Part shown: piece by piece, positions 18,612 to 26,880 of the stretch
Layout: each line of letters begins with the position of its first letter
How positions within the stretch are numbered: the stretch's first letter is position 1
Assembly (NCBI GenBank): GCA_012519845.1
Contig: JAAYPK010000038.1
Span: forward strand, 1 to 44,244
Origin: Clostridiales bacterium
Lineage (GTDB): Bacteria; Bacillota; Clostridia; Clostridiales; Clostridiaceae
Length of the DNA stretch: 44,244 bases
Direction of reading: 5' to 3'
The notes under the pieces: model-generated
What the model was told of the DNA's origin: nothing
Databases searched by the model: none
Seen by the model: the letters and a program-made list of their open reading frames with translations, nothing else
Program-made: the position numbers and the translations under genes

Positions 18612-19498
18612 GTGAAGGTTTATAACATAAATGAAATAACAGATAGTAAGCTTCTTTATGATAAAAAACCACCTAATCCTAAATATCAAATTGAGCAAGC
18701 AGATGGACAAATTGAAATATATGATAAAAGGATAGAATTACTAAAAAGAGCAGAAGATTATGCAACAAAAGGAACTAATACTTTTAATAAGAATAATGCT
18801 GATGAACTTGAATTTTATAATAAGCTATTAAATAGCTATGCGAAAATGGCTGAATATAAGGTAGATGAAGAGTCTCTAAAAAGTAAAGGCTATACAGAAG
18901 AACAAATAAATCAATATAAAGATCAAAGTAAAGTTAAGAAAGATCAAATTTATTATGATACAATTTTATCTTTTAGAAATGAAAGAAAACAGCTTGAATT
19001 AGAAAAGGAAAAATTACAAAGCCAAAAAAGTGCAATTTCTAATTTAACAGATGAATATGTTTTATATGCTACTAATAATGGTAAAATTCATCTTAATTCA
19101 GAGATAAAAAAGGGTATGGTTCTTCAAGGTGGTTCACAAATTGGAACAATAGCTAATGAAGATGGAGAATTAATGATAGAGGTAGCTTTATCTAGTAGTG
19201 ATAGACCAAGAATTCATGAAAATGATGATGTATCCATAGAAGTAGCTGGATTAAATCAAGCAGAATATGGGACAATTACTGGAAAAGTAATATCAATTGA
19301 TGAAGATGCTACAATAGATAGTCAAAAGGTAATGTTTATTTTAAAGTAAAAATAAGGGCAGATAAGGATTATTTACAAGATAAAAAAGGAGAAAAAGTTA
19401 ACTTAACTTTAGGAATGGTAACTGAAACTAGAGTTAAGTATGAAAAAATAACCTACATGAAGTATTATTTAGAACAAATAGGAATTCAGTTAAATTAA
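18612..19498 (+). pseudogene. HlyD-type bacteriocin export accessory protein, dead copy
   Basis: Nearly identical to the intact gene at 22114-23226, starting at GTG with GGGAGG upstream. Two lesions separate it from that copy. An in-frame deletion of 225 bp removes the transmembrane anchor and the first part of the adaptor domain (KKPP joins directly to NPKYQIEQ); CCTAA occurs at both deletion ends, which suggests short-homology recombination. A one-base loss in an A-run at about 19325 (CAAAAGG versus CAAAAAGG) shifts the frame, so translation ends at 19349. The remainder stays readable in another frame to 19498. Without the anchor the product cannot act as a membrane adaptor. Confidence 0.85.
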
Positions 19499-19566
19499 CT
19501 TTGCTATTAGAGGTATATGTAGATATATATGGCAGCTGCAGAGTCATTAATAAACTATAAATACTT

Positions 19567-19594
19567 TTGATATAAATAATAACAAAATTATGAT
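19567..19594 (+). promoter_or_regulatory. Repeated bacteriocin-type promoter, copy A
   Basis: TTGATA, 16-base spacer, TATGAT, inside a block almost identical to 23240-23345. In copy B the block leads into a bacteriocin leader; here the leader is disrupted after ATGAG by an insertion of about 18 bases. Confidence 0.5.
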
Positions 19595-19658
19595 AAAATG
19601 GAAGAAAATTAGAAAATGAGTGCATTTGTATTGAACAGAAATTATGAGGTGGATTAAG

Positions 19659-20387
19659 ATGAAAAAAATCACAAAAATCAGTATAATAGTAATTTTTATT
19701 ATTTTAACTATAGTGTTTTTATTATTATCTTTTAGCAAATCAACTGATGAGATAGTAGCTAGGTATGTAACATATGAGAATTATAGATATAGCCCTATTC
19801 TTTTAGATAATAATATTTATTTCCCTTCAAGTTTTGATGAAGAAGAAATAAAAGATACTAAAATAATTGGAATGCTAGGAGCAAAAGATAAGGGGTGGTT
19901 TGTAGATTCTTTTGGTTCTACAGGTTTACTATTAGTTGATGAGAATGATAAGGAAATAAATAAAATAAAAGTTAGGGATGACTTTCCAATGTCATATATT
20001 AAGGGGGAGTATTTATCAGATGTAAATATTCTTAATGATAATATAAATAAATATGAAAACTTTGTCTTATGTAATGATTCTGATAATTATGAAGAAGACT
20101 ATGAAATAAGAATTTCAATAGATAAAGATTATTTATTAAAACTTGTAGAAGAGTTTGGACAAGTTAATATTAATAAAAATGATTATAATAATGTTGATGA
20201 TATATTTTATATTTATGTAGATTCACCTAAACATGAAATACACAATAAAACATTTGATGATGCTATAGTATATATTGCAACTATATTTACTAAAAATAAT
20301 AAATTATACTATGGAAATTTAAATAATGAAATAAAAGATGAACTTTATGATATTTTTATGGAAAAATATATGGCTATATTTAAGTAG
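19659..20387 (+). CDS. Membrane-anchored protein, unknown
   Basis: 242 residues from ATG 19659, chosen because GAGGTGG lies just before it; an ATG at 19644 overlaps that site. An N-terminal hydrophobic segment (ISIIVIFIILTIVFLLL, residues 5-21) probably anchors it with the rest outside. The exported part is acidic and beta-rich, with many Asp/Asn/Tyr. No family recognised. It follows the disrupted bacteriocin leader and precedes a bacteriocin core relic, so a role in self-protection or regulation of the lost peptide is possible but unproven. Confidence 0.6.
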   Translation: MKKITKISIIVIFIILTIVFLLLSFSKSTDEIVARYVTYENYRYSPILLDNNIYFPSSFDEEEIKDTKIIGMLGAKDKGWFVDSFGSTGLLLVDENDKEINKIKVRDDFPMSYIKGEYLSDVNILNDNINKYENFVLCNDSDNYEEDYEIRISIDKDYLLKLVEEFGQVNINKNDYNNVDDIFYIYVDSPKHEIHNKTFDDAIVYIATIFTKNNKLYYGNLNNEIKDELYDIFMEKYMAIFK

Positions 20388-20441
20388 AATTACAAAATTA
20401 AATGCGGATAATTTTGAGTGAAAAAGTTGTGATAGAAATAA

Positions 20442-20576
20442 ATTGTATCCAATGGATGTTATCTTATAGCGGCTACATTAGCAACAACTATTCCAGGTTT
20501 AGGATTTCTTACAGGAGCAGTACTTTGTGCATATGTAGGTACTTTTGGTGTTACTGCATTTAATGCAATTAGATAA
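20442..20576 (+). pseudogene. Bacteriocin core peptide relic
   Basis: A frame without start reads a Gly/Ala-rich hydrophobic peptide, LIAATLATTIPGLGFLTGAV then LCAYVGTFGVTAFNAIR and stop. Its GxG and small-residue helix pattern is like class II bacteriocin cores. VSNG just before it may be the damaged double-glycine cleavage site. No intact leader. Confidence 0.5.
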
Positions 20577-20650
20577 GGAAAAGGAATGCATATTAGATTT
20601 GCTTTTCCTTGGGGACTAAGTTTTTCAGTTGGATAAATAGTATAAATGGT

Positions 20651-20690
20651 ACCACTTGCAAATATTATTTTGCAAGTGGTTATATTTTAG
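20651..20690 (+). terminator. Intrinsic terminator
   Basis: Perfect 12-bp stem ACCACTTGCAAA / TTTGCAAGTGGT (20651-20680) followed by TATATTTTA. Confidence 0.75.
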
Positions 20691-20766
20691 AAATGATTAG
20701 TATAAGTATTTAAGAAAGTAAATTTAGATATTTTGATGTATTATTTAAAAATATTAGAGGGACAAG

Positions 20767-21412
20767 ATGAAGGAAAAAAAGAATGAAATAAAAAAAGTTA
20801 TTATATCAAACTTATTAGCTTATATTAATAATTATATGTACATAGTAGTAAGTAAAAATATTGAAATAAAAATTTCATAGCACTTTGGGTTTTATCACCT
20901 TTTGTATTTTTATTTTTCACATCATTTTTTTTAGAAAATAAATATAATATAGAAAGGTTATTTATAAAAAAACATGCTATTTTCGATTTTTTATTAGATT
21001 TTTAGCAGCATGCATTGCTTTTATAGAATTAGGATTAGGATTTATGTCAAAGATTATATTATGTAGTAGTTTATTTAATATAAACTTAATTATTGAGTTA
21101 TTAATGCTTAATTTAAAGCCGAACAAAGAAAATAAAATTATAGACAATAAATTAAGTGATAAAATTAAAATAGAATATATTAAGATAATAGAATGTTTCA
21201 AGTATAAGAAAGAGGCAAAAAAAGTAATTATAAAAAATATTTAAATATTTTTAATAGGCGTATTGTTACTTATCCTATAGATAATATTCCTATATTTGCC
21301 ATTATATAAAAATATTATGATTTTTATATTAGTTATATGCTTATATCCTTCGATTGAAACTACAAGAAAAATTGGAATAGTATATAAAAGATATTTAGAT
21401 AAAAATCTATAA
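20767..21412 (+). pseudogene. Decayed membrane-protein gene(s)
   Basis: ATG 20767 opens a 37-codon frame that ends at 20880. Hydrophobic segments then continue in other frames (for example LSPFVFLFFTSFFLEN), a frame from 21044 to 21244, and a last piece ending in RKIGIVYKRYLDKNL near 21411. Together they look like one polytopic membrane protein of about 200 residues broken by several frameshifts. The family is not recognised; an immunity or AgrB-like protein is conceivable given the bacteriocin context, but no motif proves it. Confidence 0.35.
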
Positions 21413-21518
21413 AGTTCTATTAATAAAATTATTTAGAACTATTTATTATAAAATTACCTTTATTTTCTAAATAAATATAATTTAATGAATTTAAACTTAA
21501 ATTATACATTAATGATAT

Positions 21519-21665
21519 TGGTCTTATGTCAATAGCTTGGACACAAAAAGTTAAACTTTTTATGCTTCACATCTGGCTAATAATTCACATTGTTCTGAAG
21601 TCATATAATTAATAGAAGAGTGTAGTCTTTGTCTGTTATACTAACCTTTAATATATTTCAATATA
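21519..21665 (-). mobile_element. IS3-family insertion sequence, right-end remnant
   Basis: On the minus strand the frame YNRQRLHSSINYMTSEQ...ARCEA and stop (21640 down to 21560) is the C-terminus of an IS3-family OrfB transposase (YN..R.HSSLNY motif). The adjacent TGTCCAAGCTATTGACATAA (minus strand, ending near 21520) is typical of IS3-type terminal repeats. Everything upstream of this tail in the transposase is missing or out of frame. Confidence 0.65.
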
Positions 21666-21810
21666 CATTTATATAACAAATCTAATAAAATAATAAGGTG
21701 GTTTTAAGTAAATATATAGATAATTAATGTAATAAAAGAAATTATATTAAAGAATATAGTAAATTATATATTATTAAAATTATGCTATTTAGTGATATAA
21801 AATTAAGAAA

Positions 21811-22025
21811 ACATCGTTAAATTGTATCAAAGCTTTAGCCCTTAGACAAATAAGAACTAACAATGTGATACAATGGTAAAAGCTTCAAAAATCAAGGCTT
21901 GACCATTGTATTTTGCTTTTTTAGTACGATTTTTTGAAGAGAATTTGCACCCTTTTTATGAGTTCTGCTAAATTATGTACACATCTTAGTGAGATTTTTG
22001 CTAGGGGGTGTGCATTTTTATATAG
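21811..22025 (+). repeat. ssrA-downstream repeat, copy 3
   Basis: CAAATAAGAACTAA then TGATACAATGGT match the bases immediately after ssrA (9524-9550). Next comes CAAGGCTTGACCATTGTATTTTGC with T-run, then TAGTGAGATTTTTGCTAGGGGGTGTGCATTTTT as in the other copies. The upstream part at 21811-21847 also resembles 43184-43215. It precedes the intact HlyD gene exactly as copy 2 precedes the dead one. Confidence 0.65.
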
Positions 22026-22113
22026 GAAAGAAGTGTATTAGTAGGGATTAAAGTAAAGGAAGGAAATTTAGATGCTGACATTTTTATGGAAGTAGATAAG
22101 GGAGGCCTAATAG

Positions 22114-23226
22114 GTGAAGGTTTATAACATAAATGAAATAACAGATAGTAAGCTTCTTTATGATAAAAAACCACCTAAGTTTATGTACTACATAATATTA
22201 GTAGTAGTTTTACTAATATCTGCATTTATTATTTGGAGCTGTGTTTCTATAAAAACTTATGTGGTTAAGGGCCAAGGAATCGTAACAACTGAGGATAAAA
22301 GTAACATAATGGCTAAGGTATCAGGAGAAGTTAAGGAATGTTATGTAGAAGAAGGGAAAGAGGTGAAGGCAGGAGAAAAGCTATTAGTATTTAATGCGCC
22401 AGATCCTAAATATCAAATTGAGCAAGCAGATGGACAAATTGGAATATATGATAAAAGGATAGCATTACTAAAAAGGGCAGAAGATGATGCAACAAAAGGA
22501 ACTAATACTTTTAATAAGAATAATTCTGATGAACTTGAATTTTATAATAAGCTATTAAATAGCTATGCGAAAATGGCTGAATATAAGGTAGATGAAGAGT
22601 CTCTAAAAAGTCAAGGCTATACAGAAGAACAAATAAATCAATATAAAGATCAAAGTAAAATTAAGAAAGATCAAATTTATTATGACACAATTCTATCTTT
22701 TACAAATGAAAGAAAACAGCTTGAATTAGAAAAGGAAAAATTGCAAATGCAAAAAAAAGCAATTTCTAATTCGACAGATGAGTATGTTTTATATGCTACT
22801 AATAATGGTAAAATTCATCTTAATTCAGAGATAAAAAATGGTATGGTTCTCCAAGGTGGTTCACAAATTGGCACAATATCTAATGAAGATGGAGAATTAA
22901 TGATAGAGGTAGCTTTAGCTAGTAGTGATAGACCAAGAATTCATGAAAATGATGATGTATCAATAGAAGTAGCTGGATTAAATCAAGCAGAGTATGGAAT
23001 AATTACTGGAAAAGTAATATCAATTGATGAAGATGCTACAATAGATAGTCAAAAAGGTAATGTTTATTTTAAGGTAAAAATAAAGCCAGATAAGGATTAT
23101 TTGCAAGATAAAAAAGGTGAAAAAGTTAAGTTAACTTTAGGAATGGTAACTGAAACTAGAGTCAAGTATGAAAAAATAACCTACATGAAGTATTACTTAG
23201 AACAAATAGGAATTCAATTTAATTAA
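22114..23226 (+). CDS. HlyD-family bacteriocin secretion accessory protein
   Basis: 370 residues from GTG with GGGAGG upstream. A single transmembrane helix (YYIILVVVLLISAFIIW, about residues 25-42) is followed by the first half of a lipoyl/barrel-sandwich domain (KGQGIVTTEDKSNIMAKVSG). A long alpha-helical hairpin (about 95-230) comes next, then the second half (ATNNGKIHLNSEIKNGMVLQGG) and a beta-barrel. This is the membrane-fusion adaptor that works with a C39-peptidase ABC transporter to export double-glycine bacteriocins. No such transporter gene is present in the window, so the export system is incomplete here. A bacteriocin precursor relic follows. Confidence 0.85.
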   Translation: MKVYNINEITDSKLLYDKKPPKFMYYIILVVVLLISAFIIWSCVSIKTYVVKGQGIVTTEDKSNIMAKVSGEVKECYVEEGKEVKAGEKLLVFNAPDPKYQIEQADGQIGIYDKRIALLKRAEDDATKGTNTFNKNNSDELEFYNKLLNSYAKMAEYKVDEESLKSQGYTEEQINQYKDQSKIKKDQIYYDTILSFTNERKQLELEKEKLQMQKKAISNSTDEYVLYATNNGKIHLNSEIKNGMVLQGGSQIGTISNEDGELMIEVALASSDRPRIHENDDVSIEVAGLNQAEYGIITGKVISIDEDATIDSQKGNVYFKVKIKPDKDYLQDKKGEKVKLTLGMVTETRVKYEKITYMKYYLEQIGIQFN

Positions 23227-23294
23227 CTTTGCTATTAGAGGTAGAGATAGATATGTATGGCAGCTGCAGAGTCATTAATAAGCTATAAATACTT

Positions 23295-23322
23295 TTGATA
23301 TAAATAATAACAAAATTATGAT
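23295..23322 (+). promoter_or_regulatory. Repeated bacteriocin-type promoter, copy B
   Basis: TTGATA, 16-base spacer, TATGAT, about 20 bases before the leader ATG at 23344. A similar but weaker block (TATGGTAAAATGG) precedes the leader at 26163. Confidence 0.5.
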
Positions 23323-23343
23323 AAAATGGAAGAGAATTAGAAA

Positions 23344-23729
23344 ATGAGAAATTATGAATTAAATTTACGAGAAAGTTATGTAGTGTTGAAAATGAGGAAA
23401 TGGAATATGTTTATGGAGGATTTACTATTTCAAATTATGTAATTGGTGGAACTATAGAAGCAGCAATGTATTTAGTACCTACATTCAAAGCTTTTAAAAC
23501 TACAGCTATATGTGTTGCTATGATGTATACAACGGCAAAATATGCTTTAGCAAGAGCTATATGTTCAGGAATAACTAAGGCAACTTTAGGTTATTTATCT
23601 TTGTCAACCAATAGAGTTTTGGGAGTTATCAAAGCATTTACTGGATTTTCAATAGGAGCATTTATAGCTAAAAATTTAGTTGATCCATTAGATGGTGATA
23701 GAAATAATGGTGGGTTAAAGATTTGGTAA
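23344..23729 (+). pseudogene. Double-glycine bacteriocin precursor, frameshifted in the leader
   Basis: ATG 23344 starts MRNYELNLRESYV, the same leader type as at 26163. About two bases are missing after GTA near 23382, shifting the frame. In the shifted frame the leader continues ENEEMEYVYGG and flows into a long core (23400-23729) rich in Ala, Gly, Ile and Thr, with several helix-like stretches such as AMYLVPTFKAFKTTAICVA. The expected cleavage would be after the GG. An ATG at 23400 could still express the core without its export leader. The next gene starts 16 bases downstream. Confidence 0.65.
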
Positions 23730-23745
23730 TATAAAGGGGTAAGAA

Positions 23746-24378
23746 ATGGGGAATTATAGGGATATTTTCTTGGAATCAATATGGAGCTACAGAATTATTA
23801 CAATATCATTAGTAATAATATTGTATATTATTTATCAGTACCTTAAAAATACTAGAATATATTATTTAGATAAATTTTTTATAGGGATTCTTTTAATATC
23901 CGCTATAATTCTCGCATTTCTCAATATTAACAATGTTGAAGATGATGTAATTAAATCTCGTTGTATTGTATTTATTATTATTTCTATAGTTTTGTTTTTT
24001 AGATCTAGGCATGATAAAAGAGGATATTGTATTACAAAATATTTGAGAAATATACCCTATTTCAAGAATAAACAAATATATTTTTTTCCAAAGGATTTTT
24101 CAAATGAGGAAATAGATAAAGTTAATGTAGCAGTGAACAAAATTTTTAGTTATTATGATAAATTAGATTCCAATAATAAGCTAGGAAATTTATACATTTG
24201 GATTAAAAAGAAAAATAAGAGAATTAATATTAGAATAATTCATCAATTAGATTATAATTCAAATGATTATTCACAATTCATTATTAATTTGTTTAGTAAA
24301 ATTGAAAAAGAATTAATTTGTGAATTTAATATTGTGGATAGTATAGATAGTAAATTTGAATTAATTATAAAATTATAA
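23746..24378 (+). CDS. Membrane protein, possible bacteriocin immunity
   Basis: 210 residues with an AAAGGGG ribosome binding site. Three hydrophobic helices in the N-terminal 90 residues (IITISLVIILYIIYQYL, FIGILLISAIILAFL, IVFIIISIVLFF) are followed by a soluble, basic C-terminal half (FFPKDFSNEEIDKVNVAVNK...). No family recognised. It lies 16 bases after the broken bacteriocin core, the usual place of the immunity gene in class II bacteriocin loci. Function as immunity protein is inferred from position and membrane character only. Confidence 0.6.
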   Translation: MGNYRDIFLESIWSYRIITISLVIILYIIYQYLKNTRIYYLDKFFIGILLISAIILAFLNINNVEDDVIKSRCIVFIIISIVLFFRSRHDKRGYCITKYLRNIPYFKNKQIYFFPKDFSNEEIDKVNVAVNKIFSYYDKLDSNNKLGNLYIWIKKKNKRINIRIIHQLDYNSNDYSQFIINLFSKIEKELICEFNIVDSIDSKFELIIKL

Positions 24379-24441
24379 TGTATATTAAGTAATAAATAGG
24401 TATAAAAATAAGGAATGTATAAAAAAAGTATTTTGGGTATT

Positions 24442-24555
24442 ATGGCAAGGTTAAGGGAGCAAATAGGGGCACTAGTAGCACCTTGTGTAGGTCTTTATGG
24501 AACTGCTGCAATAGGAGGTATAGCTGGTACAGTATTGAGAGATATTTATAGCTAG
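24442..24555 (+). pseudogene. Bacteriocin core relic without leader
   Basis: A 37-residue frame MARLREQIGALVAPCVGLYG then TAAIGGIAGTVLRDIYS and stop. The Gly/Ala-rich GxxG pattern is that of a bacteriocin core; there is no double-glycine leader and no ribosome binding site in front of the ATG. Confidence 0.45.
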
Positions 24556-24744
24556 GTTTATGGGAGTTAGTGGGGGGTTAATCAACAATTATGGAAGTGA
24601 TTTATAATTCAATGTTACTGCAGGGTATTTTCCTAATATATCTATAAACAAATAGTATATTTTATAATTATAATAAAAATAAATAAAATAGAGGCTATTC
24701 TATATAAATAAGTATTTCATTATGGATGAGGTGGTGATAATATT

Positions 24745-24942
24745 ATGTTTCAGGAAAAATTAGGTAAGAAAATCGGCTATACAGTTGTTATTGTTGTTGT
24801 TTTAGAAATAATATATTCTTTAATTAAATTAATAATGATTAATCTAAGTAATTTTACAATAAATTATTATATTGATAAAATTATCTTTGGATTAATTATT
24901 GCCTTTTCGGTATTATTTATCCAATATATATTTAATAAATAA
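24745..24942 (+). CDS. Small two-helix membrane protein, immunity-like
   Basis: 65 residues; GAGGTGGTG lies about 10 bases before the ATG. Two transmembrane stretches (YTVVIVVVLEIIYSLIKLI and IIFGLIIAFSVLFIQYIF). No recognised family. It follows the core relic at 24442-24555 by about 190 bases and has the same layout as the other small membrane genes of this region, each placed after a broken bacteriocin gene. Confidence 0.55.
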   Translation: MFQEKLGKKIGYTVVIVVVLEIIYSLIKLIMINLSNFTINYYIDKIIFGLIIAFSVLFIQYIFNK

Positions 24943-25009
24943 AATTATTAAACTATATGTATTATAAATAATAATTGATTCTAATGATTTCCTTGATAAG
25001 TAGAGATAA

Positions 25010-25335
25010 ATCAGAAATTATGAATTGATTTTACCAGAAAGTTATGTAGATGTTGATAATGAGGAAATGGAGTATGTTGATGGCGGATGGAGTTTAAGAG
25101 TATTTACAAAAAAATATGATTGGATTAGCATCATTAAGTACAGCAGCGAGAGTGATAATAAAAAAATTTATAATGCCATTATTGAGTAATAATTATCAGT
25201 ATGGTTTGTTAGTAGCAAAAATAGCGCCGCATATCGCAAAAATAGGAAGTTTTTTGGGGCTGGATCGGATTAGCTGTGTTTAGTGTGTCAGCAGCTGCTG
25301 GAATATATGTCTTGGGTAATAAAGATCTTTATTAA
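25010..25335 (+). pseudogene. Double-glycine bacteriocin precursor, start lost and frameshifted
   Basis: The leader IRNYELILPESYVDVDNEEM then EYVDGG is intact except that its start codon reads ATC instead of ATG. After GGW the frame is lost. The core continues in a second frame (MIGLASLSTAARVIIKKFIM, LLVAKIAPHIAKIGSFLG) and finishes in a third (GWIGLAVFSVSAAAGIYVLG), ending at 25335. At least two indels plus the start mutation make it dead. A small membrane gene follows 13 bases later. Confidence 0.65.
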
Positions 25336-25348
25336 TAGGAGGTTTTAA

Positions 25349-25609
25349 ATGATAATATACTTAATATCTATTGTCTTAATTTTTGATATAATTTATGGAC
25401 TATATGAAATTTATGAAAGAAAGATAATGAAGAAAAAGTATAAAGACCATGATATATTTAATATGATATTTATGGGTGGTGTCTTTTTTCAGTATGAAAT
25501 AAAATCGGAATATATGCAATGGATATTGGGTATATTGTCTATTGTTGTATTCTTTATTCTTTTGGACAAGTTATATTATAAGTTAAAAAATAAAGGCGCT
25601 AATAAATAA
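25349..25609 (+). CDS. Small membrane protein, immunity-like
   Basis: 86 residues with AGGAGG 7 bases before the ATG. Two hydrophobic helices (IIYLISIVLIFDIIYGLYEIY at the N-terminus and WILGILSIVVFFILLDKLYY) with a charged KKKYKDHDIF loop between. No recognised family. It directly follows the dead precursor at 25010-25335 and is followed by a terminator, so it ends a precursor-immunity type unit. Confidence 0.6.
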   Translation: MIIYLISIVLIFDIIYGLYEIYERKIMKKKYKDHDIFNMIFMGGVFFQYEIKSEYMQWILGILSIVVFFILLDKLYYKLKNKGANK

Positions 25610-25613
25610 ACTG

Positions 25614-25667
25614 ATACCTATATACTAGACACTTATAGAAAGTGTTTAAGGCTATAGGTATTTTTTA
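25614..25667 (+). terminator. Intrinsic terminator
   Basis: Outer stem ATACCTATA / TATAGGTAT enclosing an inner hairpin (AGACACTT / AAGTGTTT type), then T6. It closes the bacteriocin-type unit. Confidence 0.75.
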
Positions 25668-25697
25668 TACAACCAAAAGAGCAATTGGAGGTCGCTA

Positions 25698-26095
25698 ATG
25701 AGTAAGATTTTATTTACAGAAAAAGATATTGATAAAATAAAGAAGATAACAATGTGGCTTGAGTAAGTAAAAAATCTATAACTTATACTTTTGAAATCAA
25801 GAGACTAGTTATTTATGAATATATTGTTGGAAAGGTACCACGAGACATTTTCACTGAAAACGGATTTTATATAACTATTATTTGACACAAAGGGGTTGAA
25901 CAATTTGGTTGCAGATGGAAGATAGACTACGATAAAGGTGGCATTATAGCTTTAGATGACACTAGAAAATCTTCTAGTGGTCGCCCTATTAATAGAGAAT
26001 TAACAAAAGAAGAAATTATAGAAAGGCAACAAGCTAAAATCAAGTTACTTGAAGCACAGGTAGAACTTATAAAAAATTAGATGAGGAAGAAAGGC
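25698..26095 (+). pseudogene. IS3-family OrfA (helix-turn-helix) transposase relic
   Basis: ATG 25698 preceded by GGAGG begins MSKILFTEKDIDKIKK. The protein continues in other frames as KRLVIYEYIVGKVPRDIF, ALDDTRKSSSGRPINRELTK and EEIIERQQAKIKLLEAQVEL, which is the standard IS3-family OrfA order of HTH and C-terminal coiled coil. Several frameshifts and stops kill it. No orfB follows. The matching OrfB tail could be the remnant at 21560, but that is on the other strand. Confidence 0.75.
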
Positions 26096-26162
26096 TCTAG
26101 AATCATTTTAATTTTAATATAAGCAATAGAGAAATTATGGTAAAATGGAATAAAATTAGAAA

Positions 26163-26407
26163 ATGAGAAATTATGAATTAATTTTACCAGAAAGTTATGT
26201 TAGTGTTAAAAATGAGGAAATGGAATATGTTGATGGTGGAGAATATAAGATATAAAGGCTAGGGATAGAGCATCTTTAGCATTAACAGTTTGTGCTGGAA
26301 CATTTGCTGTAATGGCTACAGGGTATTATTTAGCAAATGTAGGATTTAGAGCTAATTCTTCTTCTATTTTTGGCAAGGCGCTTTATACAGGAGTAAAGAA
26401 ATTATAG
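26163..26407 (+). pseudogene. Double-glycine bacteriocin precursor, frameshifted after the leader
   Basis: ATG 26163 encodes a complete leader, MRNYELILPESYVSVKNEEM then EYVDGG, but the frame ends six codons later. The core is read in another frame from about 26248: DRASLALTVCAGTFAVMATG then YYLANVGFRA and VKKL, stop at 26405. One indel just after the cleavage site separates leader and core. Core pattern (Gly/Ala, one Cys, helical) fits class II bacteriocins. The next gene starts 9 bases later. Confidence 0.7.
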
Positions 26408-26416
26408 GAGGTATAT

Positions 26417-26695
26417 ATGAACAAGAGAATCTTAAGCATAATTAGATTTATTTTAGGATTTTTCATATTATATATAGTTGGTGTAAGTGATAATTTTTTT
26501 AGAAATCCAAAGGTGAATTCTATTTTCAATATATTGTGTATCTTTATTGCTCTTATAGTGTTTCCTAAAATAGATATATTAAAAAAAATAACTAATGAAT
26601 GGAAAGTAATAGATAAGAAAATTATTTTAATTTATATTATAGGAGGAGTAGTTGGATTTATTAGTTTAATTATGTTGATTTTATATTTAAACTAA
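26417..26695 (+). CDS. Small membrane protein, immunity-like
   Basis: 92 residues with AGGAGG 7 bases before the ATG. Three hydrophobic segments (IRFILGFFILYIVGV, IFNILCIFIALIVFPKI, IILIYIIGGVVGFISLIMLIL). No recognised family. It is the last gene before the second rlmD-tail repeat and sits immediately after the broken bacteriocin precursor at 26163-26407. Intact frame and strong ribosome binding site contrast with the dead peptide gene. Confidence 0.6.
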   Translation: MNKRILSIIRFILGFFILYIVGVSDNFFRNPKVNSIFNILCIFIALIVFPKIDILKKITNEWKVIDKKIILIYIIGGVVGFISLIMLILYLN

Positions 26696-26746
26696 AGAAG
26701 CATTGAATTATCTTAATTAATTAGTGTAAAAGTATCCTAATTGTGC

Positions 26747-26880
26747 CAAGCACACGCTGAGACTGTAGTGAAGATGGTGAAGAAATAGCCTGATATCAAA
26801 GGTTTAGCGGATTTCAAGTAAATATCAAAGTGTGTTTTATGTTCCCTAAGACTAGATCTTGGGGAATTATTTTGCTTTGG
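26747..26880 (+). repeat. rlmD 3'-end-like repeat (possible att remnant), copy 2
   Basis: QAHAETVVKMVKK and TAG, then the conserved block around AGCCTGATATCAAAGG and TTTAGCGGATTTCAAG, then a terminator TTCCCTAAG / CTTGGGGAA (26842-26876). Same orientation and spacing as the copy at 11157-11292, about 15.6 kb away. The hairpin keeps pairing although several bases differ between copies. Confidence 0.6.

Noticed and set aside
23344-26407. Programmed frameshifting to join bacteriocin leaders with their cores.
   Set aside because: The breaks are at different places in each gene, without shared slippery sequence, and one gene has also lost its start codon; decay is simpler.
11157-26880. The two similar blocks at 11.2 and 26.8 kb as copies of a riboswitch or structured small RNA.
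   Set aside because: The 5' part varies mainly at third codon positions and reads HAETVVK(L/M)VKK then stop, which is the behaviour of a gene tail. Only the terminal hairpin is clearly structural. No known riboswitch consensus is seen.
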